From: Mycolicibacillus koreensis
Lineage (GTDB): Bacteria; Actinomycetota; Actinomycetes; Mycobacteriales; Mycobacteriaceae
Length of the DNA: 64,000 nt
NCBI RefSeq assembly: GCF_002104795.1
Contig: NZ_NCXO01000001.1
Location: 124,001 to 188,000, forward strand
Reading direction: 5' to 3'
Part shown: one piece after another, positions 1 through 9,037 of the stretch
Layout of the letters: every line of letters begins with the position of its first letter
Position numbering within the stretch: position 1 is the stretch's first letter
Notes under the pieces: model-generated
The model's input: only the letters and a program-made list of their open reading frames with translations
Told to the model about the DNA's origin: nothing
The model's database searches: none
Program-made: the position numbers and the translations under genes

Positions 1-432
1 CAGCATCTGCTGGTTGCCCAGGTACAGCGCCACGCTCTGGCTGCCCTGCGGACCGTAGAAGATCAGGTCACCGCGTTTGGCCTGCGCCGGCGGGACCTTG
101 CGGCCCACCTGGTACTGGGTGGTCGAGGAGCGGGGCAGTTTGATCCCGGCACCGGCGAATGCGTACTGGGTCAGCCCCGAGGCGTCGAATCCGACCACGG
201 TGGCGTAGCGACCGGCCCCGCGGGTGGGTCCGCTGACCCCGCCGCCGCCGTAGGAGAACGGCACCCCGCGCTGGGAGAGCCCCCGGGCGATCACGTAGTC
301 GATCATCGACCCGTTGCCCTGCGCGGAGGTGCCCGGGATCGCCGACGCCACCCCGGGGGTGGCCACCAGCAGCGCGGCGCTGAGCACCGCACCCATCACG
401 ACGCCGAACAGGAGGGCGGCTACACGTCTCAT
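1..432 (-). CDS. ripD: RipD-like NlpC/P60 domain protein, catalytic Cys replaced (partial)
   Basis: Exported peptidoglycan-associated protein; the gene runs off the left edge, so only the first 144 residues are visible. Residues 1-31 form a Sec signal peptide ending in VASA before IPG. An NlpC/P60 fold follows. The block that normally reads DCSGL, with the nucleophilic Cys, reads GFDASGL here: codon 84 at 181-183 is GCC (Ala). Mycobacterial RipD is known as a non-hydrolytic, peptidoglycan-binding NlpC/P60 protein with the same kind of loss, so this is probably its orthologue. The start is the ATG at 430-432. It diverges from bioA, and three spaced 9-bp repeats lie just upstream of it. Confidence 0.85.
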   Translation of the reverse strand, partial: MRRVAALLFGVVMGAVLSAALLVATPGVASAIPGTSAQGNGSMIDYVIARGLSQRGVPFSYGGGGVSGPTRGAGRYATVVGFDASGLTQYAFAGAGIKLPRSSTTQYQVGRKVPPAQAKRGDLIFYGPQGSQSVALYLGNQQML

Positions 433-451
433 CGGAGGTCCATTCTCTGAA

Positions 452-478
452 GTCACACAAATCACTACAGTCACTTCT
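452..478. promoter_or_regulatory. Three 9-bp-phased NTCAC repeats upstream of ripD, MtrA-like site
   Basis: GTCAC at 452, ATCAC at 461 and GTCAC at 470 are in one orientation with an exact 9-bp period, 20-48 bp upstream of the ripD-like start codon. MtrA of mycobacteria is reported to bind direct repeats of a 9-mer beginning GTCAC and to control cell-wall hydrolase genes. Assignment to MtrA is inference from spacing and gene context. Confidence 0.5.
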
Positions 479-591
479 ACAACACGGCCGGGGCAGTGTG
501 CCACCGCCGGCGGGCATCGGCGGCCAGAATTCGCCGGACCGTGACCCGACGGTGACGTTCGGGGGGCCGAAGCGGGGCCGCCGGACTGCAT

Positions 592-597
592 TACCCT
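592..597 (+). promoter_or_regulatory. -10 element (TACCCT) of leaderless bioA
   Basis: TACCCT fits TANNNT and ends 7 nt before the bioA ATG at 605. That places the transcription start on the A of the start codon. No Shine-Dalgarno sequence is present, which supports a leaderless mRNA. Confidence 0.55.
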
Positions 598-604
598 CGA
601 TCGG

Positions 605-1915
605 ATGGCCGCGCCGACGCCGGGGTTGACCCCCGCCCAGATCAGCGCGCTCGACGCCCGCCACCTCTGGCACCCCTACAGCACCCTGGGGGTCGACGCC
701 GCCGGCCCCGCGCCGTTGGTGGCGACCGCGGCGCGCGGTGCCTGGCTGACGCTGATCCGCGACGGTGAGCCCGTCGAGGTCCTCGACGCGATGAGTTCGT
801 GGTGGACCGCCGTGCACGGTCACGGCCACCCGGTGCTCGACGCCGCGCTCACCCGCCAGCTGCAGGTGATGAACCACGTCATGTTCGGCGGTCTGACCCA
901 CGAGCCGGCCGCACGGCTGGCCGAGTTGCTGGTCGCGATCACCCCGGCGGGTCTCGACACCGTTTTCCTCGCCGACTCCGGGTCGGTCTCGGTGGAGGTG
1001 GCGGTGAAGATGGCGCTGCAGTACTGGCGGGCCCGCGAGCGCCCCGGCAAGCACCGGCTGATGACCTGGCGGGGCGGCTACCACGGGGACACCTTCACCC
1101 CGATGAGCGTCTGCGACCCCGACGGCGGCATGCACGCGCTGTGGACCGACATCCTGGCCCGCCAGATCTTCGCCCCCGCGGTGCCGGCCGACTACGACCC
1201 CGCCTACAGCGCCGCGTTCGAGGCGCAGCTGGCCGACCATGCCGACGAGGTGGCCGCGGTCATCGTCGAACCGGTGGTCCAGGGCGCCGGGGGCATGCGT
1301 TTTCACGACCCGCGCTACCTGGCCGACCTGCGGGCGGCCTGCGACCGTCGGCAGGTGCTGCTGATCTTCGACGAGATCGCCACCGGGTTCGGCCGCACCG
1401 GTGCGCTGTTCGCCGCCGACCACGCCGGGGTCAGCCCCGACATCATGTGCGTGGGCAAGGCGCTCACCGGCGGTTACCTCACGTTGGCGGCCACCCTGTG
1501 CACCCGCACCATCGCCGAGACCATCAGCGCCGGGGCGGCCGGAGCGCTGATGCACGGGCCGACGTTCATGGCCAACCCGCTGGCGTGCGCGGTCTCGGTC
1601 GCCAGCATCGAGGTGCTGCTCGACGGCGACTGGCGCGCCCGGGTCGCCGCGATCGAAGCGGGCCTGCGGGCGGCGCTGGCGCCGGCAGCGGAGCTGCCCG
1701 CGGTGGCCGAGGTGCGGGTGCGCGGCGCGATCGGGGTCATCGAATGCCACGCCCCGGTGGACATGACGGTGGCCACCGCCGTCGCCCTCGATCACGGGGT
1801 GTGGCTGCGCCCGTTCCGCACCCTGATCTACGCGATGCCGCCCTATATCTGCACGCCCGAGGAGATCGACCGGATCGGTGCGGCGATGGTGGCGGTCGCC
1901 CGTGCACTAGCCTGA
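605..1915 (+). CDS. bioA: Adenosylmethionine-8-amino-7-oxononanoate aminotransferase
   Basis: PLP enzyme of biotin synthesis that converts KAPA to DAPA using S-adenosylmethionine as amino donor. The 436 residues match the usual length of mycobacterial BioA. The N-terminal HLWHPYS block, [13 protein letters not shown], and the PLP-lysine block [11 protein letters not shown] (Lys about 285) are all visible. The ATG at 605 sits 7 nt after a TACCCT box, so the transcript is probably leaderless. The stop codon is the first three bases of a BioQ-type palindrome, so bioA lies outside the repressed bioFD unit, although read-through from bioA is possible. Confidence 0.95.
   Translation: MAAPTPGLTPAQISALDARHLWHPYSTLGVDAAGPAPLVATAARGAWLTLIRDGEPVEVLDAMSSWWTAVHGHGHPVLDAALTRQLQVMNHVMFGGLTHEPAARLAELLVAITPAGLDTVFLADSGSVSVEVAVKMALQYWRARERPGKHRLMTWRGGYHGDTFTPMSVCDPDGGMHALWTDILARQIFAPAVPADYDPAYSAAFEAQLADHADEVAAVIVEPVVQGAGGMRFHDPRYLADLRAACDRRQVLLIFDEIATGFGRTGALFAADHAGVSPDIMCVGKALTGGYLTLAATLCTRTIAETISAGAAGALMHGPTFMANPLACAVSVASIEVLLDGDWRARVAAIEAGLRAALAPAAELPAVAEVRVRGAIGVIECHAPVDMTVATAVALDHGVWLRPFRTLIYAMPPYICTPEEIDRIGAAMVAVARALA
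1908..1913 (+). promoter_or_regulatory. Probable -10 element (TAGCCT) of bioFD
   Basis: TAGCCT at the very end of bioA fits TANNNT and would start transcription near 1920, inside the BioQ palindrome at 1913-1925. A repressor bound there would block initiation. This leaves a leader of about 34 nt carrying AAGGAG at 1942-1947. Confidence 0.45.
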
Positions 1916-1925
1916 ACGGTGTTCA
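1913..1925. promoter_or_regulatory. BioQ operator TGAACGGTGTTCA before bioF
   Basis: Perfect TGAAC-N3-GTTCA palindrome. It begins on the bioA stop codon TGA and lies 28 bp upstream of the bioF start. The same half-sites recur between bioQ and bioB at 4965-4977. The pattern matches what I recall of the BioQ operator of M. smegmatis and corynebacteria. Confidence 0.85.
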
Positions 1926-1953
1926 AGTCGCACCGGGGGTCAAGGAGCATCGG

Positions 1954-3099
1954 GTGAGGAGCACGGGGATATCCCCGCTGGCCTGGCTGGCCGACGTGGC
2001 CGAGCAGCGCCGCGCCGCCGGTCTGCGCCGCGGCCTGCGCACCCGCCCGGCGGTCACCACCGAACTGGATTTGGCCTCCAACGACTATCTGGGGTTGGCG
2101 ACGCACCCGGCGGTGATCGCCGGCGCGGCCGCAGCCCTGCACACCTGGGGTGCGGGCGCCGGCGGGTCGCGGCTGGTCACCGGCAACACCGCCCTGCATG
2201 AACAGTTCGAACAGGAGTTGGCGGACTTCCTCGGCGCCGAGTCCGCGCTGGTGTTCTCCTCCGGCTACACCGCCAACCTGGGCGCGGTGGTCAGCCTGTC
2301 GGGCCCGGGCACACTGGTGGTCTCCGACGCCGCCTGCCACGCGTCACTGGTCGACGCCTGCCGGCTCTCCCGCGCGCGGGTGACGGTGACCGCGCACCGC
2401 GACGTCGACGCGGTCGCCGCCGCCCTGGCTGCGCGCACCGAGGACCGCGCGGTGGTGCTCACCGAGTCGGTGTTCAGCGCCGACGGCGGCCTCGCGCCGC
2501 TGCGTGAACTGCACGCGGTCTGCCGCCGCCACGGCGCCCTGCTGATCGTGGACGAGGCGCACGGGCTGGGGGTGCGCGGCACCGGCGGGCGGGGGCTGGT
2601 CGCCGAACTCGGGTTGGCCGGGGCCCCCGACGTGGTGGTGACCACCACGCTGTCCAAGGCGCTCGGCGGGCAGGGCGGCGCGGTGCTGGGCCCGACGGCG
2701 GTGCGCGCGCACCTGATCGACAACGCCCGGTCGTTCATCTTCGACACCGGGCTCACCCCGGCCGCGGTCGGGGCGGCGCGCGCCGCACTCGGGGTGCTCG
2801 CCGCCGATCCGGACCTGCCGGCGGCGGTGTTGCGCCACGCCGAGGCACTGGCCGCCATCTGCGGGGTGGCGACGGTGCCGCAGTCGGCGGTGGTGTCGGT
2901 GATCCTGGGTGATCCGCAGGTGGCCGTGGATGCCGCGGCGGCCTGCCTGGACGCCGGTGTGCGGGTGGGCTGTTTCCGCCCACCGACGGTGCCGCCGGGC
3001 ACCTCGCGGCTGCGGCTGACCGCGCGGGCCTCCCTGCGCCCGGAGGATCTCGACACCGCCCGCCGGGTGCTCACCGCCGTGCTGGCGGGCGCCCGATGA
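1954..3099 (+). CDS. bioF: 8-amino-7-oxononanoate synthase
   Basis: PLP enzyme condensing pimeloyl thioester with L-alanine to KAPA, the first committed step of the biotin ring. It has 381 residues. The motifs [17 protein letters not shown] [19 protein letters not shown] and the PLP-lysine block TTLSKALGG (Lys 235) are visible. The GTG start at 1954 is chosen for AAGGAG at 1942-1947, six bases upstream. The reading frame is open further upstream, but that part only shadows bioA. The stop overlaps the bioD ATG (ATGA at 3096-3099), implying translational coupling. A BioQ operator and -10 box precede the gene. Confidence 0.94.
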   Translation: MRSTGISPLAWLADVAEQRRAAGLRRGLRTRPAVTTELDLASNDYLGLATHPAVIAGAAAALHTWGAGAGGSRLVTGNTALHEQFEQELADFLGAESALVFSSGYTANLGAVVSLSGPGTLVVSDAACHASLVDACRLSRARVTVTAHRDVDAVAAALAARTEDRAVVLTESVFSADGGLAPLRELHAVCRRHGALLIVDEAHGLGVRGTGGRGLVAELGLAGAPDVVVTTTLSKALGGQGGAVLGPTAVRAHLIDNARSFIFDTGLTPAAVGAARAALGVLAADPDLPAAVLRHAEALAAICGVATVPQSAVVSVILGDPQVAVDAAAACLDAGVRVGCFRPPTVPPGTSRLRLTARASLRPEDLDTARRVLTAVLAGAR

Positions 3100-3776
3100 G
3101 CGTGCTGGTCGTCACCGGCACCGACACCGGCGTCGGCAAGACCGTCGCCACCGCGGCGCTGGCCAGCTGCGCCCGCCAGGCGGGCCTGGACGTCGCGGTG
3201 TGCAAACCGGTGCAGACCGGCACCGCCGCCGGCGACGACGACCTCGCCGAGGTGGCACGCCTGGCCGGGGTCCCCACGGTGCCCGGCGGGGCCCGCTACC
3301 CCGAGCCCCTGGCGCCGCGTGCTGCGGCCACCGCGGCCGACGCCAGGCTGCCCACCGGCGCGCAGTTGCGCCGGTTGGTCACCTCGGCCGACCACCCGGG
3401 CAGGCTCACCCTCGTCGAAGGGGCCGGAGGGCTGCTGGTCGAACTCGGCGCCGACGGGGTGACGCTGCGCGATCTCGCCGCCGACGTCGACGCCGCGGTC
3501 CTGGTGGTCGTCGCCGCCGGACTGGGCACCCTCAACCACACCGCACTGACGCTGGAGGCGTTGGACCGCGATGGGCTGCGCTGCGCGGGTCTGGTGATCG
3601 GCGCCTGGCCGGAACATCCCGGGGCCCCCGAGACCGACAACCGCGGCGCGCTGGGTCGGATGGCCCCGCTGCGGGCAGTGCTCCCGGCAGGCGCCGGCGC
3701 CGCGGACCCGGTGGCGTTCGCTACTCTCAGCGCTGCCGCCTTCGATCCGGATTGGGTTGCGGCGCTGGCTGGTTGA
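3096..3776 (+). CDS. bioD: ATP-dependent dethiobiotin synthetase
   Basis: Closes the ureido ring: DAPA, CO2 and ATP give dethiobiotin, the step between BioA and BioB. The 226-residue protein opens with the P-loop GTDTGVGKT (about residues 8-16) and has the [10 protein letters not shown] block characteristic of BioD. It overlaps the bioF stop by four bases, so bioF and bioD form one translationally coupled unit under the upstream BioQ operator. The following gene begins two bases after its stop. Confidence 0.95.
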   Translation: MSVLVVTGTDTGVGKTVATAALASCARQAGLDVAVCKPVQTGTAAGDDDLAEVARLAGVPTVPGGARYPEPLAPRAAATAADARLPTGAQLRRLVTSADHPGRLTLVEGAGGLLVELGADGVTLRDLAADVDAAVLVVVAAGLGTLNHTALTLEALDRDGLRCAGLVIGAWPEHPGAPETDNRGALGRMAPLRAVLPAGAGAADPVAFATLSAAAFDPDWVAALAG

Positions 3777-3778
3777 CC

Positions 3779-4288
3779 ATGGTGCATTCCCTGGAGCTGG
3801 TCTTCGACGACGCCACCGAGACCGCGATCCGCGCGCTGTGGACCCGGTTGGCCGCCGACGGGATACGCACCCCGCCGCCGACGGCGCGCCCGCACGTCAC
3901 CCTGGCGGTCGCCGACCGTATCGACGCGCAGGTCGGCGCCGCGCTCACCGGGCTGATCGCGGGGTTCCCGCTGGCCTGCCGGGTCGGGGGAGTGCTGCTG
4001 TTTGGCCGGGACCGTCCGGTGCTGGCCCGTCTGGTGGTTCCCAGCGTCGCGCTGCTGGAGTTGCACGCCGCGATCGGCGCTGCCGCCGCACCGTGGTCGC
4101 ATCCCGCCCTACGCCCCACCACCGCGGTGGGGCGGTGGAGCCCGCACGTCACCTTGGCCCGCCGGCTCACCGCCGATCAGCTGGGCCCGGCGCTGCGCGT
4201 CGCGGCGCGCCCGGCGGAGCTGCACGGGTGGTTCGTCGGGGTGCGGCACTGGGACGGCGGGGCGCGCACCGCCACCGCACTCAGCTGA
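3779..4288 (+). CDS. 2'-5' RNA ligase / 2H phosphoesterase family protein
   Basis: A 169-residue protein with the two HxT motifs that define the 2H phosphoesterase superfamily: PHVTL at His39 and PHVTL at His123. Family members include LigT-type RNA ligases and cyclic phosphodiesterases; the substrate here is unknown. M. tuberculosis Rv1571, as I recall it, has the same length and the same place after bioD. The gene starts two bases after the bioD stop, so it should share the bioFD transcript. Its 3' end overlaps the convergent bioQ gene by 8 bp. A direct role in biotin synthesis is not shown. Confidence 0.8.
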   Translation: MVHSLELVFDDATETAIRALWTRLAADGIRTPPPTARPHVTLAVADRIDAQVGAALTGLIAGFPLACRVGGVLLFGRDRPVLARLVVPSVALLELHAAIGAAAAPWSHPALRPTTAVGRWSPHVTLARRLTADQLGPALRVAARPAELHGWFVGVRHWDGGARTATALS

Positions 4289-4949
4289 GCGCGGCCCCGG
4301 CGCGAACGGCCAGCCCGTCGGTCAGCAGCCGCAGGCCGAACCCGAAGTCACGGTCCGGACGGGCCCGCGGGCCGTCGGCCCCCAGATCGGTGGCGGCCAC
4401 CGAGGCGCCGGCGGCGTCCCACTGCCGTCGGGACTGCTCGTCGACGGTGAAGCCGAGCACGTAGTAGAGGATCGAGCGTGCCGCCAGCTCGGATTGCTCC
4501 GGGTCCAGCCCGCCCTCGGCGGCGGCCTCGGCCAGCGCCGCCGTCACCGCCTCGATGCGCGGCGAGCGCCCGGCGGCCAGGCTCGCCGACACCAGCTCGG
4601 CGCCGTCGGTGTGCGACAGCAGGGCGTCGCGCAGCCGCCGGCACAGCTCCTCGATGCGGTTCTGCCACCCCTCGCCGCACCCCGCTCCAGACCCCGCGGC
4701 CTCGACCGGGGTCAGCAGCCGGTCGGCGACGGCACCGAGCAGCGCCTGCTTGTCGGCGAAGTGCCAATACAGCGCGCCGGGAGTCAATTCCAGTTCACGC
4801 GCCAGCCGGCGCATGCTCAGATCGGCGATGCCGTAGCGGTCCAACAGTGCGACCGCGGCGTCGACCACGTCGCGCTTGAGATCGCGCTTCGGGGTGTGGC
4901 CGAGCTCACCGCACGGGCCATGGTGGGGGTCACGTTTGTGCGCGCGCAC
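4281..4949 (-). CDS. bioQ: TetR-family biotin repressor BioQ
   Basis: TetR-family protein of 222 residues. The helix-turn-helix lies at about residues 25-70 (VVDAAVALLDRYG ... LTPGALYWHFADKQAL), followed by a ligand or dimer domain. It is divergent from bioB, and the shared intergenic space holds TGAACACCGTTCA, the same palindrome as before bioF. In M. smegmatis, BioQ next to bioB represses bioFD and bioB. The GTG at 4949 is chosen because TAGGGT lies exactly 6 nt upstream (leaderless). The operator ends 3 bp from that -10 box, so autoregulation is expected. Confidence 0.9.
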   Translation of the reverse strand: MRAHKRDPHHGPCGELGHTPKRDLKRDVVDAAVALLDRYGIADLSMRRLARELELTPGALYWHFADKQALLGAVADRLLTPVEAAGSGAGCGEGWQNRIEELCRRLRDALLSHTDGAELVSASLAAGRSPRIEAVTAALAEAAAEGGLDPEQSELAARSILYYVLGFTVDEQSRRQWDAAGASVAATDLGADGPRARPDRDFGFGLRLLTDGLAVRAGAALS

Positions 4950-4955
4950 CCGGCT

Positions 4956-4961
4956 ACCCTA
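4956..4961 (-). promoter_or_regulatory. -10 element (TAGGGT) of leaderless bioQ
   Basis: Read on the minus strand, TAGGGT is followed by six bases and then the bioQ GTG at 4949. It lies directly beside the BioQ palindrome, so bound repressor would cover the region just upstream of this -10 box. Confidence 0.5.
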
Positions 4962-4964
4962 ACC

Positions 4965-4977
4965 TGAACACCGTTCA
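4965..4977. promoter_or_regulatory. BioQ operator TGAACACCGTTCA between bioQ and bioB
   Basis: Perfect TGAAC-N3-GTTCA palindrome located 15 bp from the bioQ start and 29 bp from the bioB start. One site can therefore control both divergent genes. Only the three-base spacer (ACC) differs from the copy at 1913-1925 (GGT). Confidence 0.88.
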
Positions 4978-5006
4978 AGGCGAACACGATCTTTAGGAGT
5001 GACCTG

Positions 5007-6056
5007 GTGACACAGGCGGGAACCGAGTCGATGACCGGTGGCGCGGCGAGCGCCGAAGACAGCTCGGACATTTTGGCGGTCGCCCGCGACCAGGTCCTGG
5101 GCCGCGGTGAGGGACTGAACAAGGACCAGGTACTCGCCGTGCTGCAGCTTCCCGAGGAGCGCCTCGACGAGCTGCTGGAGCTGGCCCACGAGGTGCGGAT
5201 GCGCTGGTGCGGCCCGGAGGTCGACGTCGAGGGCATCATCAGCCTCAAGACCGGCGGCTGCCCGGAGGACTGTCATTTCTGCTCGCAGTCGGGGCTGTTC
5301 GAGTCGCCGGTGCGCAGCGCCTGGCTCGACATCGACAACCTGGTGGAGTCGGCCAAGCAGACCGCCAAGAGCGGGGCCACCGAGTTCTGCATCGTCGCGG
5401 CGGTCCGCGGCCCCGACGAGCGGCTGATGGCCCAACTGGCCGCCGGCATCGAGGCGATCCGCAGCGAAGTCGACATCCAGATCGCCGCGTCGCTGGGGAT
5501 GCTCACCCAGGACCAGGTGAACCGCCTGGCCGAGATGGGTGTCCACCGCTACAACCACAACCTGGAGACCGCCCGGTCCCACTTCCCGAACGTGGTCACC
5601 ACCCACACCTGGGAGGAGCGCTGGGAGACCCTGTCGATGGTCCGCGACGCCGGCATCGAGATGTGCTGCGGCGGAATCCTCGGCATGGGTGAAACCCTGG
5701 AGCAGCGTGCCGAATTCGCCGTCGAGCTCGCCGAACTCGGCCCCGACGAGGTACCGCTGAACTTCCTGAACCCGCGGCCTGGCACCCCGCTGGCCGACGC
5801 CGAACTGGTGCCGGTGGCCGAGGCGCTCACCGCGATCGCGGCGTTCCGGCTGGCGCTGCCGCACACCATGCTGCGGTTCAGCGGCGGCCGGGAGATCACG
5901 TTGGGGGACCTGGGCGCCAAACGCGGCCTGCTCGGCGGTGTCAACGCGGTCATCGTCGGGAACTACCTGACCACCCTGGGGCGCTCCATCGACGACGACC
6001 TGGAGATGCTCGACGAGCTGAAGATGCCGCTCAAGGCGTTCAACGCGAGCCTGTGA
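5007..6056 (+). CDS. bioB: Biotin synthase (radical SAM)
   Basis: Inserts sulfur into dethiobiotin to make biotin. The 349-residue protein carries the radical-SAM cluster motif [10 protein letters not shown] (Cys85, Cys89, Cys92), which binds the [4Fe-4S] cluster and SAM, and [13 protein letters not shown] typical of BioB. The GTG start at 5007 has AGGAG at 4995-4999. The BioQ operator lies 29 bp upstream, in the expected -35 region. The small gene just downstream (bsaP) encodes the partner that mycobacterial BioB is reported to need. Confidence 0.96.
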   Translation: MTQAGTESMTGGAASAEDSSDILAVARDQVLGRGEGLNKDQVLAVLQLPEERLDELLELAHEVRMRWCGPEVDVEGIISLKTGGCPEDCHFCSQSGLFESPVRSAWLDIDNLVESAKQTAKSGATEFCIVAAVRGPDERLMAQLAAGIEAIRSEVDIQIAASLGMLTQDQVNRLAEMGVHRYNHNLETARSHFPNVVTTHTWEERWETLSMVRDAGIEMCCGGILGMGETLEQRAEFAVELAELGPDEVPLNFLNPRPGTPLADAELVPVAEALTAIAAFRLALPHTMLRFSGGREITLGDLGAKRGLLGGVNAVIVGNYLTTLGRSIDDDLEMLDELKMPLKAFNASL

Positions 6057-6065
6057 CGCACCGTG

Positions 6066-6293
6066 ATGACCGCTGAGCTGCCCGCCCCGGTGGGTGCCGG
6101 CGTCTACAACGTCTACACCGGGGGACCGGCCGGATCGGCGTCGCCGACCGCCGCGCAGTTGGGCCTGGAGCCGCCGCGCTACTGCGCCGAGTGTGGCCGC
6201 CGCATGATCGTGCAGGTGCGGCCGAACGGCTGGCTGGCGCGGTGCTCGCGGCACGGCGAGGTCGACTCCGTCGAGTTGGATCCGCGCCGGTGA
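6066..6293 (+). CDS. bsaP: Biotin synthase auxiliary protein BsaP
   Basis: A 75-residue protein, too small for an enzyme, placed 9 bp after bioB. It corresponds to Rv1590, recently reported as BsaP, an auxiliary protein required for biotin synthase turnover in mycobacteria. The visible signature is Cys40-x2-Cys43 (YCAECGRRM) and Cys60-x2-His63 (CSRHG), a ribbon that could hold a metal or an Fe-S cluster. The ATG at 6066 is preferred; the GTG at 6063 is equally in frame. Its stop overlaps the next start (GTGA at 6290). Family assignment is strong; the metal it binds is inference. Confidence 0.88.
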   Translation: MTAELPAPVGAGVYNVYTGGPAGSASPTAAQLGLEPPRYCAECGRRMIVQVRPNGWLARCSRHGEVDSVELDPRR

Positions 6294-6943
6294 GCGAGGC
6301 GCCACCGCGGCTGTCGCGGCCGTCGGCTGCGGCGCTGGTGGTCGCCGCGCTGGCTCTCGGCGGTGTCGTGGTCGGTGCGCTGTGGGCGTGGCTGGCGCCG
6401 GCGGCGGACGGGGTGGTGGCGCTGACCCGCGACGGTGAACGCAAACACGCCTATCTGGGCAACGAGGCCGATCATTTCTTCGTGGCCGCGTTTTTGATGC
6501 TCGGGCTGCTCTGTGTGCTCGCGGTGGTGGCCGCGACCGTGGTGTGGCAGTGGCAGGCCCACCGGGGTCCGGTGATGGCCGCGGCGCTGACCGTCGGGAT
6601 GATCGGCGCGGCCGGTGCCGCCACCGCCGTCGGCGGTGCCGCGGTGCGGTTGCGCTACGGCACGCTGGACATCGACGCCGCTGCGGTCAGCCCGCAGCAC
6701 CGGCTGGCCTACGTCACCGAGGCCCCGGCGGTGTTCTTCGGCACCGCGCCGCTGCAGGCGGCCGCCACGCTGCTGTTGCCGGCGGCTGCGGCCGCCCTGG
6801 CCTACGCGGTGGCCACCGCCGCCGCCCTGCGCGACGACCTGGGCGGCTATCCGCCGCAGGAGCCGTCGCTGCCGTCACCGCAGCCGGCGACGGTCACAGC
6901 GGCAGGCGGCGCACCATCTGATGGGTCAGCACCCGGGCGGTGA
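6290..6943 (+). CDS. DUF2567 membrane protein (Rv1591-like)
   Basis: A 217-residue membrane protein of unknown function. Four hydrophobic segments are visible at about residues 13-36, 67-88, 98-116 and 150-175, with a loop after the first one ([18 protein letters not shown]). The GTG start overlaps the bsaP stop by four bases, so it is probably translated from the bioB-bsaP transcript, though no biotin role is established. Its last 50 bp overlap the convergent lipase gene. Name and family rest on order (after bioB and bsaP) and length. Confidence 0.75.
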   Translation: MSEAPPRLSRPSAAALVVAALALGGVVVGALWAWLAPAADGVVALTRDGERKHAYLGNEADHFFVAAFLMLGLLCVLAVVAATVVWQWQAHRGPVMAAALTVGMIGAAGAATAVGGAAVRLRYGTLDIDAAAVSPQHRLAYVTEAPAVFFGTAPLQAAATLLLPAAAAALAYAVATAAALRDDLGGYPPQEPSLPSPQPATVTAAGGAPSDGSAPGR

Positions 6944-8243
6944 CCATCGCCAGCCGCGCCATGCCCTGATAGGTCGCCGGGTGGAACAGCACCGGCCACG
7001 TGCTGCGCAACCGGTGGTCGGTGCGCGGGCGCCCGGCGAACCGGTCGGTCAACCACCGCAGCGCCATCGGCGCCGACAGCGGGTGCAGCAGCAGATGCTC
7101 GCCGAACGCGTCCCGGTGGTAGGTGACATCGGTGCCGCCGGCCCGGTACGTCTCGGCCAGCGCGTCGATGTCGTCGACCGAGATCACCGGATCGTGGACG
7201 GCCTGCACCAGCAGCACCGGCAGGGCTGGGGCCGCGGTGCCCAGTGTGGTGTCGGTGAAGACGTGCTCGACCTCCGGCAGCGCCAGGATCTCCGGCAGCG
7301 GACGGTCGATGTAGTCGTCCATGTCCAGCCCGCGCATCTTCACCAGCGCCGCACCGGTGGTCATGGTCTCCAGCCGGGCCAGCAACGCACGGCCGGCCTC
7401 GGTGGCGTGTTCGTCGACGACCTTCTTCAGTCCCGGGTAGCGGTGCGCCAGCGCGGCGATCACCAGCGCCGGCAGCGCGGCGAAGAAGGTGCCGTTGAGC
7501 CGGCGGAAGGTCTCGCCGAGGTTGCCCACCGGGGACCCGAGCACCGCACCGGCGACGTTGAGCTCCGGGGCGTACTGTCCGGCGGTCTCGGCGGCCCACG
7601 CGGTGGCCAGACCGCCCCCGGAGTAGCCCCACAGTCCCACCGGGGTCTGTGCCGACAGCTCCAGCGGCTGGTAGCTCAGCGCCGCACGCACCCCGTCGAG
7701 CACCCGGTAGCCGGGCTCGTACGGGGAGCCCCAGAGTCCGGCGAGGCCCTCGTGGTCGGGGACCGCGATCGTCCAGCCCTCCGCCAGAGCCGCCGCGATC
7801 AGCAGGAACTCCAGTTGCGGCACCGAGCCGAGGGCGTGGGAATGACGTCGCAGCGCATAGGACGGGAAGCAGCGGGAGGTCACCGCGTCGATCGCGCACT
7901 GATATGACAGCAGCGGGCGCGGCGAGCCCGGATAGCGCCCGACGGGGGCGAGCACGGTGGTCACCGCCGCCTCCGGCACCCCGTTCATGTCCATCGTGCG
8001 GTAGAGCAACTGGGTGGCGCTGACCCGCACCGGCAGCACCCCGAGAAATGCCAGCTCGACGTCGCGGCTGCGCAGCACGGTGCCCGGCTCGGCGTGTTCG
8101 AAGCCCGACGGGGCGGCGTAGAACGGGTCGTCGGTCGGCAGCTGCGGGCGGACACCGGCCTGCAGAACCTCGTGCGGTGCGGCACCGATCCATTCCGGCT
8201 GGCCGGCGTCGGTCAGTGCGTGCGCAGGTTGTGCGGGCCCCAT
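6894..8243 (-). CDS. Secretory-lipase-family (LIP) alpha/beta hydrolase, Rv1592c-like
   Basis: A 449-residue serine hydrolase of the LIP family, likely acting on lipid esters. The nucleophile elbow is GYSGGGLA (GxSxG), the acid is in [10 protein letters not shown] and the histidine in FGEHLLLHP. Family signatures [14 protein letters not shown] and LLSYQCAID are present. The ATG at 8243 is chosen because GGGAG stands seven bases upstream; an in-frame ATG at 8285 would add 14 residues but lacks a ribosome site. There is no clear signal peptide, so export is uncertain. The 3' end overlaps the DUF2567 gene by 50 bp. Confidence 0.85.
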   Translation of the reverse strand: MGPAQPAHALTDAGQPEWIGAAPHEVLQAGVRPQLPTDDPFYAAPSGFEHAEPGTVLRSRDVELAFLGVLPVRVSATQLLYRTMDMNGVPEAAVTTVLAPVGRYPGSPRPLLSYQCAIDAVTSRCFPSYALRRHSHALGSVPQLEFLLIAAALAEGWTIAVPDHEGLAGLWGSPYEPGYRVLDGVRAALSYQPLELSAQTPVGLWGYSGGGLATAWAAETAGQYAPELNVAGAVLGSPVGNLGETFRRLNGTFFAALPALVIAALAHRYPGLKKVVDEHATEAGRALLARLETMTTGAALVKMRGLDMDDYIDRPLPEILALPEVEHVFTDTTLGTAAPALPVLLVQAVHDPVISVDDIDALAETYRAGGTDVTYHRDAFGEHLLLHPLSAPMALRWLTDRFAGRPRTDHRLRSTWPVLFHPATYQGMARLAMVTARVLTHQMVRRLPL

Positions 8244-8302
8244 GGGCTGTCTCCCTTCGCGGCCCAGCGGCGGACCGCTAGCCATTCTTGCTTAAGGAGA
8301 CC

Positions 8303-9037
8303 CTAAGAATCCAGTCGACTCTCCCCGGGAGGCCGAAATGCCGCAAATTCGTCGGTGATCCGCAACCGCGACTCGGTGAACCGGTACAGCGCCGCCGGGC
8401 GTCCGCCGCTGCGCCCGGACTGCGCGGTCGTGCCGGTACGACTGATCACCTTGCGGCGGGTCAACACGCGTTGCAGGTTCGTGGCGTCCACCTGATAGCC
8501 CAGTGCTGCCTCATAAATGTCGCGCAACGTCGACAACGCGAATTCAGTTGGCGCCAAGGCGAACCCGATATTGGTGTAGGACATCTTCGCGACCAGGCGG
8601 GCCTGGGCGTGCGCCACCATCGGGCCGTGGTCGAACGCCATCGCCGGGGGCGCATCCACCGGGTGCCAGCGCGTGTCGGACGGCAGCTCCGGGGTCGCGG
8701 GGGAGGGGACCAGACCCAGGAAGGTCGACGCCACGGTGCGCGGACCGGGCATGCGCCCCGGATCGGAGAACACGGCGAGTTGCTCGAGGTGGGCCAACTC
8801 CTGCAGGTCGACCTTCTCGGCCAACTGGCGGCGCACCGAGGTCACCAGGTCTTCGTCGTCGCGCAGCCGGCCGCCCGGCAGCGACCAGGCGCCGCGTTCG
8901 GGATTTTGTGCGCGTTCCCACAGCAGGACGTTGAGCTGCGGTGTCACCGCGCCCGCGGCGGGCGCGCTGGTGACATCGAGGCCCCGAACCTGGAACACCA
9001 CGGCGAGCACCTCGTGGCGGGTGTTACCATAAACCAT
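8303..9037 (-). CDS. nrtR: Nudix-domain NAD biosynthesis repressor NrtR
   Basis: A 244-residue protein with an N-terminal Nudix fold (about residues 5-140) and a C-terminal winged helix (about 150-235), the NrtR layout. It is divergent from nadABC. The Nudix box is degenerate: the expected RExxEExG run reads RQLAEKVD, so catalytic acids are replaced, as suits a sensor rather than a hydrolase. NrtR of M. smegmatis represses nadABC and responds to NAD-related ligands. The ATG at 9037 abuts a 23-bp palindrome, and TACAAT in its spacer is exactly 7 nt upstream, so the mRNA should be leaderless and self-repressed. Confidence 0.88.
   Translation of the reverse strand: MVYGNTRHEVLAVVFQVRGLDVTSAPAAGAVTPQLNVLLWERAQNPERGAWSLPGGRLRDDEDLVTSVRRQLAEKVDLQELAHLEQLAVFSDPGRMPGPRTVASTFLGLVPSPATPELPSDTRWHPVDAPPAMAFDHGPMVAHAQARLVAKMSYTNIGFALAPTEFALSTLRDIYEAALGYQVDATNLQRVLTRRKVISRTGTTAQSGRSGGRPAALYRFTESRLRITDEFAAFRPPGESRLDS

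Noticed and set aside
68..1795. 575-residue open frame antisense to bioA
   Set aside because: It is Arg/Gly/His-rich, covers ripD and bioA antisense, and has no domain. High-GC DNA routinely leaves such frames open.
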